Part shown: positions 1 through 7,462 of the stretch, in pieces
Layout of the letters: each line of letters begins with the position of its first letter
Position numbering within the stretch: the stretch's first letter is position 1
The notes under the pieces: generated by a model
Databases searched by the model: none
Seen by the model: the letters and a program-made list of their open reading frames with translations, nothing else
Told to the model about the DNA's origin: nothing
Program-made: the position numbers and the translations under genes
NCBI GenBank assembly: GCA_000432995.1
Contig: HF972622.1
Coordinates: forward strand, 16,928 to 51,582
Reading direction: 5' to 3'
Length of the DNA: 34,655 nt
Source of the DNA: Clostridium sp. CAG:1013
GTDB taxonomy: Bacteria; Bacillota; Clostridia; Oscillospirales; Acutalibacteraceae

Positions 1-1
1 T

Positions 2-187
2 TTGGCCACAGCGGGATTAGAAGCAAAAGAAATCCTCGTTTTGACAGATAGAAATGAGGAAGGCAGCATAGTATTGACTGAGGTGGCGGCTGCTTTCACC
101 TATCCCAGCGAGGGGGAGCGGGCGGAAGTTCTGCTCCGCAATGTGCTGGGAGAGGAGGTACGTGTCACAGTGAAAACAGATGGCTAA
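2..187 (+). CDS. spoIIIAF: Stage III sporulation protein AF, C-terminal part (5' truncated by window edge)
   Basis: Only the last 61 or so codons are present; the frame is open to the window edge, so the TTG at base 2 is not necessarily the start. The fragment is a short alternating beta/alpha segment with no membrane span, which fits the soluble C-terminal domain of SpoIIIAF. The assignment rests mainly on position: it ends 20 bases before an unmistakable spoIIIAG, which is followed by spoIIIAH, as in the conserved spoIIIAA-AH operon. SpoIIIAF is a mother-cell membrane protein that contributes a ring to the SpoIIIA-SpoIIQ channel linking mother cell and forespore. The fragment alone would not be diagnostic. 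Confidence 0.7.
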   Translation: MATAGLEAKEILVLTDRNEEGSIVLTEVAAAFTYPSEGERAEVLLRNVLGEEVRVTVKTDG

Positions 188-207
188 CGCCCTGGAAAGG
201 AGAAAGA

Positions 208-753
208 ATGGACTTTGCCCAATGGAAACAGTCGTTTATGGGACTGTTTCGGAAAGAAAAATCCTTAAAGCTGGTGGTGCTTTTGGGGATCTGCGGCATC
301 GCTTTGATCGGGCTTTCCTCTTTCTGGGAGCCTGGCGGCGATGAGGATCCTGCTGTGGAGACTTCTTCCAGCAGCGATACAGAGAGCTACCGCCAGCAGC
401 TGGAAGCGGACCTTTGCCGGATTGTGACCGCGATTACCGGGGAGGAAAACCCCACGGTGGTGGTCACTTTGGAGGACAATGGCCGCAGTCAGTACGCATC
501 CGATGAGCGGCGGAGCACCCAGCAGGAGGAGGGTGCCTCCTCTGAGGAGAGGGAATCATCCCACATCCTCATGGAGGACGCCCAAGGCAATCAGTATGCT
601 CTCACGGTGACCCAGACCCAACCGGGGATCCAAGGCGTAGTGGTAGTGAGCCGGTTTGCCGGTAATCCGCTGGTCCAGGAAAAGCTCCTTTCGGCAGTGT
701 GCACCGCGTTGGATGTTTCCTCGACAAAGGTGTGCGTCACCGGGAGCGGATAG
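208..753 (+). CDS. spoIIIAG: Stage III sporulation protein AG
   Basis: This 181-residue protein has a short cytoplasmic N-terminus, one membrane segment at about residues 21-40, and an extracytoplasmic domain. The latter starts with a Ser/Glu-rich linker and then a ring-building fold (about 65-181) interrupted by a polar, Glu/Ser-rich insertion near residues 95-120. That is the usual SpoIIIAG layout. SpoIIIAG forms a large secretin-like ring in the intermembrane space between mother cell and forespore. A good ribosome-binding site (AAGGAG) lies 6-7 bases before the ATG. The gene lies between spoIIIAF and spoIIIAH, presumably in one sigma-E-driven operon whose promoter is off the window. Confidence 0.92.
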   Translation: MDFAQWKQSFMGLFRKEKSLKLVVLLGICGIALIGLSSFWEPGGDEDPAVETSSSSDTESYRQQLEADLCRIVTAITGEENPTVVVTLEDNGRSQYASDERRSTQQEEGASSEERESSHILMEDAQGNQYALTVTQTQPGIQGVVVVSRFAGNPLVQEKLLSAVCTALDVSSTKVCVTGSG

Positions 754-800
754 CCCGGAGACAGAGAACGATGAGAAAAAACTTCTTGGAGGGATCGACC

Positions 801-1364
801 ATGAAATTTGGCAAAAAGCAACTTGTACTGGCTTCTTTGGTATTGGCTTTGGGAGCAGCGGTATACTTGAACTGGCAATTCGCCGGAACCAATCACCTGC
901 CGGTAGGAGATTCCGCCTCAGAGACCAGTCAGTTAGGAGCGGCACAGCTGGTGAACAACACCTATGTGGAGACCGTCAATGACGACTTGGAATCCGATGG
1001 TTCCGCAGAAACCGCTTCCACGGATGTTCTTTCCCAAGCCAGAGTGGACCGGCAGAATTCTCGGGACGAAGCCCTGGAGCTGCTGGACGAAGTACTTAAC
1101 AGCGTGGATTCAGACAGCGAGGCCAAACAGCAGGCAGTGGACCAGGCTTCTGCGATTGCCCAGAACATTTTGGATGAGTCCAACGTGGAGAGCCTGCTGG
1201 AGGCAAAGGGTTACAGCGACTGCGTGGCCTATATCAACGCGGAGGAATGCAGTGTGGTCATCGCGGGGACTGTGGAGGAAGCGGATACCTTGATCGTCCA
1301 AGAAATCGTTATCGAGCAAACCGGCTTGACAGCCGACAAAATCAAAATCATCGGCACAAACTAG
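801..1364 (+). CDS. spoIIIAH: Stage III sporulation protein AH
   Basis: This 187-residue protein has a basic start (MKFGKKQ), one transmembrane helix at about residues 7-24, a low-complexity Ser/Thr/Glu linker, and a C-terminal YscJ/FliF-like ring-building domain (about 95-187). SpoIIIAH spans the mother-cell membrane and binds SpoIIQ from the forespore to form the feeding channel. I chose the ATG at 801 because the membrane anchor begins right after it; an upstream in-frame start at 699 would add 34 unconvincing residues overlapping spoIIIAG. Here it is the last spoIIIA gene. The promoter of the following RNA gene begins directly after its stop codon. Confidence 0.92.
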   Translation: MKFGKKQLVLASLVLALGAAVYLNWQFAGTNHLPVGDSASETSQLGAAQLVNNTYVETVNDDLESDGSAETASTDVLSQARVDRQNSRDEALELLDEVLNSVDSDSEAKQQAVDQASAIAQNILDESNVESLLEAKGYSDCVAYINAEECSVVIAGTVEEADTLIVQEIVIEQTGLTADKIKIIGTN

Positions 1365-1393
1365 TTGGTTTTCTCAAACGGTTGTGTTATAAT
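1365..1393 (+). promoter_or_regulatory. Sigma-A-type promoter of the structured RNA
   Basis: TTGGTT at 1365-1370 and a perfect TATAAT at 1388-1393 are separated by exactly 17 bases. The -35 begins right after the spoIIIAH stop codon. Transcription would start near base 1400, inside the gap before nusB. Confidence 0.7.
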
Positions 1394-1399
1394 AGCAGC

Positions 1400-1580
1400 A
1401 GTTAACGGAAGGCGCGGTGTGCCTGCCCTAAAACTGGGAGATCCCGGCTATGGGGCAGGAAAAAGCACAGACGGCGAAGCCGTGTGCGCGACGTGCCCAC
1501 CGCAGGTGCAGCTTGAAAACGCAATCAAGAAAGGGTTCTAATGTTTGCAAAGGCTCACCGTGGAAACGGCGGGCCTTTTT
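1400..1580 (+). ncRNA. Structured non-coding RNA (about 180 nt) between spoIIIAH and nusB; 6S-like candidate
   Basis: A promoter (1365-1393) and a Rho-independent terminator (1551-1580) bracket about 180 bases with no convincing reading frame. A helix of six pairs (1414-1419 with 1498-1503) closes a three-way junction. One arm is a long hairpin at 1422-1459 (nine outer pairs, then an inner CTGGG/CCCGG stem). The other is a hairpin at 1465-1487 with a GAA loop. The 5' end (about 1398-1410) can pair imperfectly with 1537-1548, leaving a large, mostly single-stranded 3' strand in between. Length, paired ends and a large bubble resemble 6S RNA, but I cannot confirm the family. It could instead be a leader/attenuator of nusB, since the nusB ribosome-binding site follows the terminator directly. 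I saw no T-box, cobalamin, c-di-GMP, SRP or RNase P consensus. Confidence 0.55.
1551..1580 (+). terminator. Rho-independent terminator before nusB
   Basis: A hairpin of about ten pairs with a GGAA-type loop (GGCTCACCGT / ACGGCGGGCC, with two G-T wobbles) is followed by six T residues. It ends the RNA gene about 10 bases before the nusB ribosome-binding site. Its upstream arm closely resembles that of the terminator at 32232-32263. Confidence 0.75.
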
Positions 1581-1603
1581 TATGATTCTGGGAGGTTGAC
1601 TCT

Positions 1604-2026
1604 ATGACGAGACGGGAAGCAAGGGAACAGGCGTTTATTCTGGTGTTCGAACAGACTGTGCGCGAGGAGTCTATGGACAGCATTCTTCACAACGCAGCGG
1701 AAGCGCGGGATCTGGTGCCCAACGACTTTGGAGAACGGGAAGCTTTGGGTGTGGAGGAACATCGAGAGGAGATCGATCAAGTCATCGAAAAGCATATCCG
1801 GGGCTGGAGCCTGCGGCGGCTTTCCAAGGTGGCTTTGGCGCTGCTCCGGTTGGCAGTGTACGAAATGCTGTGGGAAAAGTCTATCCCTTACAGCGTGTCC
1901 ATCAATGAGGCAGTAGAGTTAGCGAAAGTCTACGGCGGAAAAGATGATGCCGCCTATATCAACGGCGTGTTGGCTTCTGTCTCTAAATCCCTGCCTGCGG
2001 ACGAAAAGGACAAGTCCCATGAGTGA
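1604..2026 (+). CDS. nusB: Transcription antitermination factor NusB
   Basis: The product is 140 residues, the normal NusB length, and all-helical. It starts with TRREAREQAF and has the family signatures LRLAVYEM near residue 85 and SINEAVELAKVYGG near residue 100. NusB pairs with NusE (S10) on boxA RNA to promote antitermination of rRNA operons. A strong ribosome-binding site (GGAGG) lies 8 bases before the ATG, just after the preceding terminator. The gene heads a run of tightly packed genes: its last 8 bases overlap the next start, so translation is probably coupled. Confidence 0.95.
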   Translation: MTRREAREQAFILVFEQTVREESMDSILHNAAEARDLVPNDFGEREALGVEEHREEIDQVIEKHIRGWSLRRLSKVALALLRLAVYEMLWEKSIPYSVSINEAVELAKVYGGKDDAAYINGVLASVSKSLPADEKDKSHE

Positions 2027-2957
2027 CCGCTTTTTGGGCATTGACACCAGTAACTATACAACCTCTTCTGCGCTGTACGGGGAGGGGCATGTGCTGGAAA
2101 ACCGCAAGAAACTCTTGCCGGTAAAGCCAGGGGAAAAGGGGTTACGGCAAAGTGACGCGGTGTTCCATCATGTGCGGCAGCTGCCGGAGGTGTTGGGTCC
2201 CATTTTAGAGAGTCTGGAAGAACCGCCTAAAGCCATCGGCGTGTCGGTGTCCCCCACCACGGAGAAGGACTCCTATATGCCCTGTTTTCTAGTGGGCAAA
2301 AATACCGCCCACCTTCTGGGGAAAGCTTGGGGTGTGCCGGTGGAGGAGTTTTCCCACCAGCAGGGACATATTGCTGCGGCTCTGTATTCTGCGGGAAAAC
2401 TGGAGCTGCTAGAGCGGAAGTTTCTGGCTTTCCATGTTTCCGGCGGTACTACGGAGGCGCTTTTCGTTACGCCTGGGGAGGACGCTATGCCCCAAGTGAA
2501 CTTGGTTGCCCGTTCGCTGGACTTAAAAGCCGGTCAGGCGGTGGACCGGGTGGGGATTATGCTGGGGCTGCCCTTTCCCTGCGGTCCCGCGCTGGAAAAA
2601 CTGGCTTTGCAGTGGGAAGGAAAACTCACCTATCGCCCGGTTCTGAAAGGCTGTGACTGCTCTCTCTCCGGGATCGAGAACCAGTGCAAAGCACTGTTGG
2701 ATAAGGGAGAGCCGCCGGAAAAGATCGCCCGATTCTGTTTAGAGGCAATCGCTTTGGTGTTGGACAAGATGTGTGGCAAGCTGCTGGAAGAGCTGGGAGA
2801 TTTGCCGGTGGTGTTTTCTGGGGGCGTGTGCTCCAATTCTCTGTTATGGCAGCGGTTGGGCCAAAAGTACGGCGGTCACTTCGCTGCTCCGGAGTTTTCT
2901 TCCGACAATGCTGCTGGAGTGGCGATCTTGGCATGGAGAAAGAGGTGGGATGGATGA
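2019..2957 (+). CDS. TsaD/Kae1-family paralog (O-sialoglycoprotein endopeptidase-like)
   Basis: The 312-residue protein has the ASKHA fold of the Kae1/TsaD/Qri7 family. It has an N-terminal phosphate-1 loop (LGIDTSNYTTSS), a metal-binding HQQGH (HxxxH) near residue 110, and a C-terminal SSDNAAG near residue 293 that carries the third metal ligand. Canonical TsaD makes the N6-threonylcarbamoyl modification of tRNA A37. This protein differs from the canonical consensus (no VTRGPG-type loop) and is a little shorter. It looks like the second, divergent paralog found in many Clostridia, whose role is unknown to me. The ATG at 2019 was chosen because the phosphate loop follows at once. It overlaps nusB by 8 bases and xseA by 4. 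Confidence 0.8.
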   Translation: MSDRFLGIDTSNYTTSSALYGEGHVLENRKKLLPVKPGEKGLRQSDAVFHHVRQLPEVLGPILESLEEPPKAIGVSVSPTTEKDSYMPCFLVGKNTAHLLGKAWGVPVEEFSHQQGHIAAALYSAGKLELLERKFLAFHVSGGTTEALFVTPGEDAMPQVNLVARSLDLKAGQAVDRVGIMLGLPFPCGPALEKLALQWEGKLTYRPVLKGCDCSLSGIENQCKALLDKGEPPEKIARFCLEAIALVLDKMCGKLLEELGDLPVVFSGGVCSNSLLWQRLGQKYGGHFAAPEFSSDNAAGVAILAWRKRWDG

Positions 2958-4156
2958 GGAATACCATACTCACCGTATCCCAGGTGAATTTCTTTATCAA
3001 ATCCCTTATCGAGGGAGATGGACGGCTGCAGAGCGTTTTGATTTCCGGGGAAATATCCAACTTCACTGACCATTACCGGTCCGGGCATCTGTACTTCTCT
3101 TTGAAAGATGATAAGTCGGTGCTGAAAGCGGTGATGTTCTCTTCCGCTGCCCGGCGTTTGAAATTTCGTCCCCGAGACGGCATGAAGGTGCTCATCCGGG
3201 GAAGAATTTCTGTATATGAGCCATCGGGACAGTACCAGCTCTATGCGGAAGACATGCAGCCCGAAGGCGTGGGCGCTTTGAGCTTGGCATTTGAGCAGCT
3301 GAAAGAACGCTTGGCGGAAGAGGGCCTGTTTTTGCAGGAGCACAAACGGCCTATCCCCGCGTACCCGGAGCGGATCGGGGTGATCACCTCGCCCACAGGG
3401 GCAGCCGTCCGAGATATCTTGCAGATCACTGCTCGCCGCTGGCCATTAGCGAAGATCGTGTTGGCACCGGTGCTGGTCCAAGGGGAGCAGGCGCCGGGGC
3501 AGATCGTGGAAGCCCTTCGAGAGATGGATCGTCAAAAGGCTTGTGATGTGATCATCCTGGGCAGAGGCGGCGGTTCCTTGGAGGACCTGTGGGCCTTTAA
3601 TGATGAGTCCGTTGCCCGGGCGGTGTTTGGCTGTTCTATCCCGGTAGTGTCAGCAGTGGGCCATGAGACGGATTTTACTATTTGTGACTTTGTGGCGGAT
3701 CTACGGGCACCTACGCCCAGTGCTGCGGCGGAGCTGTGTACCCCCGATTGGAGGGAGCAGCTCTCTCAAGTGACAACTTATCAAAGATATTTCCGGGAAG
3801 AAGGCCCCAAGCTGATAGAATACCTTCGGCAGAGCCTGGACCTGTTGGTGCAGGATTCCCCACTGGCTTCGCCTCAAGAATTTCTCCTAAAGAGGAGAGA
3901 AAAAGTAAACGACCTGGCTGTGGGCCTGGAAAATGGGCTTCAGCGCCGGTTGGAAAGGGAGCAAAAGCGGCTGGCGGTGCTTTCTGGCACTTTGGATGCG
4001 CTGAGTCCCTTGAAGGTGCTTTCCCGTGGCTATGCCGTGGTGATGGGAGAGCAAGGCGTGGTCCGGAAAGCATCGGAAGTAGACCCGGGTCAACGAGTCA
4101 GTATCCGTTTGGCGGAGGGATCTCTTTCCGCCCAGATCCTAGATAAGGGGGAATAA
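2954..4156 (+). CDS. xseA: Exodeoxyribonuclease VII large subunit
   Basis: The 400-residue product starts with an OB-fold that binds single-stranded DNA (about residues 5-95, containing SGEISN). A catalytic domain follows, with ERIGVITSPTGAA near residue 137, a glycine-rich GRGGGSLEDLWAFND motif near 200 and VSAVGHETD near 235. A long coiled-coil then ends in the family tail LSRGYAVV. With XseB it forms exonuclease VII, which degrades single-stranded DNA from both ends. The ATG at 2954 overlaps the upstream stop (ATGA). XseB follows after 3 bases, so subunit stoichiometry is probably set by this operon. Confidence 0.95.
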   Translation: MRNTILTVSQVNFFIKSLIEGDGRLQSVLISGEISNFTDHYRSGHLYFSLKDDKSVLKAVMFSSAARRLKFRPRDGMKVLIRGRISVYEPSGQYQLYAEDMQPEGVGALSLAFEQLKERLAEEGLFLQEHKRPIPAYPERIGVITSPTGAAVRDILQITARRWPLAKIVLAPVLVQGEQAPGQIVEALREMDRQKACDVIILGRGGGSLEDLWAFNDESVARAVFGCSIPVVSAVGHETDFTICDFVADLRAPTPSAAAELCTPDWREQLSQVTTYQRYFREEGPKLIEYLRQSLDLLVQDSPLASPQEFLLKRREKVNDLAVGLENGLQRRLEREQKRLAVLSGTLDALSPLKVLSRGYAVVMGEQGVVRKASEVDPGQRVSIRLAEGSLSAQILDKGE

Positions 4157-4159
4157 ATT

Positions 4160-4381
4160 TTGCCCGCGAAAAAACTGAAATTTGAGGAAGCCATGGAGCG
4201 GCTTCAGGAGATCGTGGAAAAGCTGGAAAGCGGGGAAGAGTCCTTGGAAAGTTCCATGAAACTGTTTGAGGAAGGGGCCAAGCTCTCTGCTCAGTGTTAC
4301 CAGCTTCTGGATAAAGCGGAACAGCAGGTGACAGAACTGACCAAGGTAAGCCAGGAGGAACAATATGAAGGAGCTCTTTGA
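4160..4381 (+). CDS. xseB: Exodeoxyribonuclease VII small subunit
   Basis: This 73-residue helical hairpin has the family signature: FEEAMERLQEIVEKLE near residues 7-22, then a second helix with LEEGxxL-like spacing (MKLFEEGAKLS). It binds along the XseA coiled-coil to form the active nuclease. The start is TTG, placed 7 bases after GGGGG and just behind the xseA stop. Its 3' end overlaps the next gene by 17 bases, so the three genes are very likely co-translated. Confidence 0.93.
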   Translation: MPAKKLKFEEAMERLQEIVEKLESGEESLESSMKLFEEGAKLSAQCYQLLDKAEQQVTELTKVSQEEQYEGAL

Positions 4382-5243
4382 AAACTACCTGTCCCAAGTG
4401 GAAGAAGCACTGGAACACGCCATGCCTGCACCAGCGGGAGAGGCTCGCAATGCTTTGGTTGAGGAGTCCATGCGGTACAGTCTGCTTTTGGGCGGAAAAC
4501 GGATCCGTCCGGTGCTGACCTTGGCGTTTTGCAGTCTTTGCGGCGGGGAACCTAAAATGGCGCTGCCCTTTGCATGCGCAGTGGAGATGGTTCACACTTA
4601 TTCCCTGATCCACGATGATCTGCCCTGCATGGATGATGATGATCTGCGCCGGGGCAAACCTGCCAATCACAAGGTCTACGGTGAGGCAATGGCTCTTCTG
4701 GCGGGAGACGGCCTTTTGACCAAGGCCTTTGAGACAGCTTTAGAGTTTGCCGGACCCAGTGCTGACGCGGTGCGTGGTGCGAAGATCCTGGCCCAGTGCG
4801 CCGGTTCCGCTGGTATGGTGGGCGGCCAGTGCATTGATCTGGATTCTGAGGGCAAAGACGTGGACTTGGATCTCCTGCGGGAGATGGATGAGGGCAAGAC
4901 CGTGGCTCTGATCTCCGCTGCTTGTCAAATGGGCTGCGCGGCTGCGGGAGCAGGGGAAGAGGCTCTCCAAAACGCTCGCCGTTACGCGGAAGGGATCGGA
5001 ATGGCGTTCCAGATCCGGGACGATATCCTGGATGTGCTGGGAGATGCGGCCACTCTGGGCAAAAACGTGGGAATGGATTCCGCCCATGACAAGCGCAATT
5101 ACGTGTCTCTTTTGGGGGTCGAGGAAGCGCAGCGGTTGGTGGAAAGTTTTACTGCTCAAGCTGAGGAAGCCCTAAACGCTTTTTCCGGAGACACTGCTTT
5201 TCTGAGAGAACTGGCTCGTTCTCTGGCAACCCGAAACAAGTGA
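4365..5243 (+). CDS. ispA: Polyprenyl synthetase (farnesyl diphosphate synthase type)
   Basis: The 292-residue short-chain trans-prenyltransferase has GGKRIRP near residue 43. The first aspartate-rich motif, DDLPCMD, is at residues 84-90 and is followed by DDDLRRG; the second, DDILD, is near residue 220. It condenses IPP with DMAPP/GPP to make farnesyl diphosphate for undecaprenyl phosphate and quinones. The two-residue insertion in the first motif (DDxxxxD) fits bacterial FPP synthases. The position behind xseB is the conserved Firmicute arrangement. In many relatives dxs and tlyA follow; here an RluA-like gene follows instead, overlapping by 4 bases. Confidence 0.92.
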   Translation: MKELFENYLSQVEEALEHAMPAPAGEARNALVEESMRYSLLLGGKRIRPVLTLAFCSLCGGEPKMALPFACAVEMVHTYSLIHDDLPCMDDDDLRRGKPANHKVYGEAMALLAGDGLLTKAFETALEFAGPSADAVRGAKILAQCAGSAGMVGGQCIDLDSEGKDVDLDLLREMDEGKTVALISAACQMGCAAAGAGEEALQNARRYAEGIGMAFQIRDDILDVLGDAATLGKNVGMDSAHDKRNYVSLLGVEEAQRLVESFTAQAEEALNAFSGDTAFLRELARSLATRNK

Positions 5244-6070
5244 GACGTTCTGTTTCCTACACTGTGCCTTCTCAGTGGGAGGGCCGTCCTGTAAAAGAAT
5301 TCCTCCGGCGTTATTTGGGCCTTTCTGCCCGGGTACTTGTAAAGCAGAAGCAGACGGAAGAAGGCCTTTTGAAAAACGGCCTGCCCTGCCGCAGCGTGGA
5401 CCTTCTTTCTGCCGGAGATGTGCTGGAGCTGCGCTTTCCAGAGGAAACTGTCAGTTACGAGCCAGTGGAAGGACCTTTGGCCATCCTTTGGGAGGACCAG
5501 GACTTTCTGGTGGTGGATAAACCGCCCCAGATGCCGGTCCATCCTTCTCCCGGCCATGATAGGGACAGTTTGCTGAATCGTGTGGCCTATTATTACAAAC
5601 AAACTATGCAGTCACCAGCGTTCCGACCTCTGTACCGTCTGGACAGGGATACCAGCGGGGCGCTGGCCATTGGAAAGCACCGTGTGGCGGCGTCTTCCGC
5701 CCAGGTGGAAAAGCGTTACTACGCTGTCTGTCAGGGCAAGCTATGTGGAGAAGGGACTGTGGACGCGCCTATTGGTCTGGCACCGGGCAGCAAGATCCTT
5801 CGTCAATGTGGGGAAGGGGGACAGCGTGCCGTGACCCACTGGAAAGCATTGGCGGTCGGGGACGGCCACACGCTTTTGGAGTTCCGTCTGGAGACGGGAC
5901 GCACCCACCAGATCCGGGTGCACATGGCTTATCTGGGCCATCCACTGGCGGGAGGGGCCATCCACTGGCGGGAGACGACCTGTATGGCGGCTCTCGAGAA
6001 AAGATCCTTCGGCAGGCGCTTCATTGCGGGAATCTATCTGTTCTTTGCCCGCCGTTGGGGGTGGATCTGA
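5240..6070 (+). CDS. RluA-family pseudouridine synthase, C-terminus frameshifted (probable pseudogene or sequencing artefact)
   Basis: The GTG at 5240 overlaps the previous stop (GTGA). An S4-like N-terminus (to about residue 75) precedes a pseudouridine synthase domain with the catalytic RLDRDTSG near residue 133 and GRTHQIRVHM near 220. After LGHPLAG the frame breaks: a perfect 20-bp tandem duplication (5935-5974) shifts it by two. The protein then reads an unrelated tail to 6070. Removing one copy restores the normal sequence GHPLAGDDLYGGSRE and an intact family C-terminus that stops at 6141. The segment between the catalytic loop and VEKRYYAV also looks several residues short. The C-terminal strands contribute to the fold, so the product as written is probably impaired. 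Confidence 0.8.
   Translation: MRRSVSYTVPSQWEGRPVKEFLRRYLGLSARVLVKQKQTEEGLLKNGLPCRSVDLLSAGDVLELRFPEETVSYEPVEGPLAILWEDQDFLVVDKPPQMPVHPSPGHDRDSLLNRVAYYYKQTMQSPAFRPLYRLDRDTSGALAIGKHRVAASSAQVEKRYYAVCQGKLCGEGTVDAPIGLAPGSKILRQCGEGGQRAVTHWKALAVGDGHTLLEFRLETGRTHQIRVHMAYLGHPLAGGAIHWRETTCMAALEKRSFGRRFIAGIYLFFARRWGWI
5935..5974 (+). repeat. Perfect 20-bp tandem duplication causing a frameshift
   Basis: Bases 5935-5954 are repeated exactly at 5955-5974 (unit GGGCCATCCACTGGCGGGAG). The unit length is not a multiple of three. The downstream reading frame of the RluA-type gene is recovered only if one copy is removed. Confidence 0.95.
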
Positions 6071-6171
6071 CTGTGGGAAGCCCTTTCCCAAACGACTTGG
6101 TAGAAGCCTTCCCATGGATCGAACCTTTTTCACCAAAGTAAACTTGACTCTTTTGCAAAGGAGATGACTAT

Positions 6172-7032
6172 ATGCCCGCCTGTTTGACTCATTATTGTTT
6201 CGCTCAGCGTGTACGGGAGGATCTTGAGGAGAAAGCGTCTTTGGATCCTTGTGCCTATGCTTGGGGAGCCCAGGGGCCGGATTTCTTTTTCTGCCATCGG
6301 TTCCTGCCCATGTGGAAGGGGCCGTCCCTCAGAGAGTATGGCGACCGGCTCCATCGGGAGACGCCTTCTAAGGTGTTGGGCGCTTTGAGAGAGTTCCTGA
6401 AAGAGCATCCCGACCCGGTGTACCGTTCTTACATAGAGGGTTTTGTATGCCACTATTCTCTGGATTGCACTGCCCACCCTTACATCAACTGGCTTGCAAA
6501 AAAGCTGGCCTCCCAACGCTCTTGGGAGAATCCGTCCACCATGCACGGGGAAGTGGAGTCTGCCCTGGATGCAATCGTACTTCGTTCGGAGACGGGAAAG
6601 CTGCCTTCAGAAGTATCCTTGGGAAAGATGTTCCCGAAAAACGAGGCTGTGCAGCGAAAGATCGCCCACCTGTACCATCAGGTGTTTTTGTCCCTTTATG
6701 GGGAAGATGTGTCGGAAGCTGGATTGTTCCAGGCTACCAACGACACCCACTATGTCTTTTCTCTGGTCACGGACCGGACCGGTTTAAAGAAGCGATTGTT
6801 TGAGCTGTTGGAAAGGAAAAAGCCCAGCTCCATCGGAAGCCATATCGTACCTCTCACGGAAAACGATGGGATCGATTACGCCAATCTTCAAAACCAGCCT
6901 TGGGGCAGTGAGGGTTCCAGCCAGAGCTTTTTCGAACTTTACGGGGAAGCTGTGGGCGTGGCAGGGAAGATCCTGGCCGATTTTATGGAAGGGGATCTGA
7001 CCGCCCTCACTGGGGAGAAGCCTTTCGGTTGA
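6172..7032 (+). CDS. Zinc-dependent phospholipase C-like protein
   Basis: This 286-residue protein belongs to the Zn-dependent phospholipase C/S1-P1-like family (Pfam Zn_dep_PLPC). It begins MPACLTHYCFA and carries histidine/aspartate clusters typical of the metal site: GAQGPDFFFCH near residues 32-42, HYSLDCTAHPYINW near 93-106, and a later HGEVESALD. No signal peptide is visible, so unlike the secreted clostridial toxins it probably acts in the cytoplasm; its substrate is unknown. AAAGGAG lies about 9 bases before the ATG. It is the last + strand gene before a terminator shared with the convergent rpmB. Confidence 0.8.
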   Translation: MPACLTHYCFAQRVREDLEEKASLDPCAYAWGAQGPDFFFCHRFLPMWKGPSLREYGDRLHRETPSKVLGALREFLKEHPDPVYRSYIEGFVCHYSLDCTAHPYINWLAKKLASQRSWENPSTMHGEVESALDAIVLRSETGKLPSEVSLGKMFPKNEAVQRKIAHLYHQVFLSLYGEDVSEAGLFQATNDTHYVFSLVTDRTGLKKRLFELLERKKPSSIGSHIVPLTENDGIDYANLQNQPWGSEGSSQSFFELYGEAVGVAGKILADFMEGDLTALTGEKPFG

Positions 7033-7060
7033 TTTAAAAACGAAAAAAGACAAAGAAAAA

Positions 7061-7087
7061 GGGCCATTCCCTACATGGGAATGGCCC
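7061..7087 (-). terminator. Shared terminator between convergent genes (rpmB side strongest)
   Basis: A perfect 11-bp inverted repeat (GGGCCATTCCC, loop TACAT) lies between the phospholipase-like gene and rpmB. Read on the minus strand it is followed by a long T-rich tract (7041-7060), so it is a strong terminator for rpmB. On the + strand the tail is weaker (CTCATTTCTT). Confidence 0.85.
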
Positions 7088-7125
7088 CTCATTTCTTAAG
7101 CCGTGGTGATCCGGTGCGACAGAGC

Positions 7126-7314
7126 TTAGACAGCTCGAGTCACTTTGCCGGAACGCAAGCAACGGGTGCAGGCGTACACGCGCTTGGGAGTGCCGTTGAC
7201 GACAGCCTTCACACGCTTGATGTTGGGCTTCCAAGTCCGGTTGGAACGACGATGGGAGTGGGAAACCTTAATGCCAAAGGACACGTCCTTGCCGCAGAAA
7301 TCACATTTTGCCAT
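7126..7314 (-). CDS. rpmB: Large ribosomal subunit protein bL28
   Basis: The 62-residue product is a full-length L28 of the zinc-binding (C+) type. It has CDFC at residues 4-7 and CTRC at 49-52, plus the conserved SHSHRRSNRTWKPNIK. It is the only minus-strand gene in the window, with its own promoter and terminator. In B. subtilis rpmB lies convergent to spoVM; here spoVM is about 18 kb away, so rpmB has been separated from that cluster. GGAGG lies 6-7 bases before the ATG on the minus strand. Confidence 0.97.
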   Translation of the reverse strand: MAKCDFCGKDVSFGIKVSHSHRRSNRTWKPNIKRVKAVVNGTPKRVYACTRCLRSGKVTRAV

Positions 7315-7363
7315 ATCTGCACCTCCTTAAAAGCGAAATAACTCCAAATTTGCAACGATAAGA

Positions 7364-7392
7364 ATTATAGCAGATTCTGAGAGGAAATGCAA
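7364..7392 (-). promoter_or_regulatory. rpmB promoter
   Basis: On the minus strand TTGCAT (7392-7387) and a perfect TATAAT (7369-7364) are 17 bases apart, about 50 bases before the rpmB start. This is a strong sigma-A-type promoter, back to back with the + strand promoter at 7410-7438. Confidence 0.8.
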
Positions 7393-7409
7393 GTTTTTTT
7401 TTAAAAGAA

Positions 7410-7438
7410 TTGAGTTTTTTCCTGAAATAGGGTATAAT
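7410..7438 (+). promoter_or_regulatory. Promoter of the site-2 protease/scpAB operon
   Basis: TTGAGT at 7410-7415 and TATAAT at 7433-7438 are 17 bases apart. The predicted start leaves only a short leader before AAAGGAGGTG and the ATG at 7463. Confidence 0.8.
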
Positions 7439-7462
7439 CCACTATGATAAAGGAGGTGCCCT

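Noticed and set aside
1400..1580. T-box, cobalamin, c-di-GMP, SRP RNA or RNase P RNA in the nusB leader
   Set aside because: None of the conserved core sequences that I know for these classes is present.
1944..2018. Upstream extension of the TsaD-like gene
   Set aside because: The 25 extra residues overlap nusB and do not resemble the family, which begins at LGIDTSN after the ATG at 2019.
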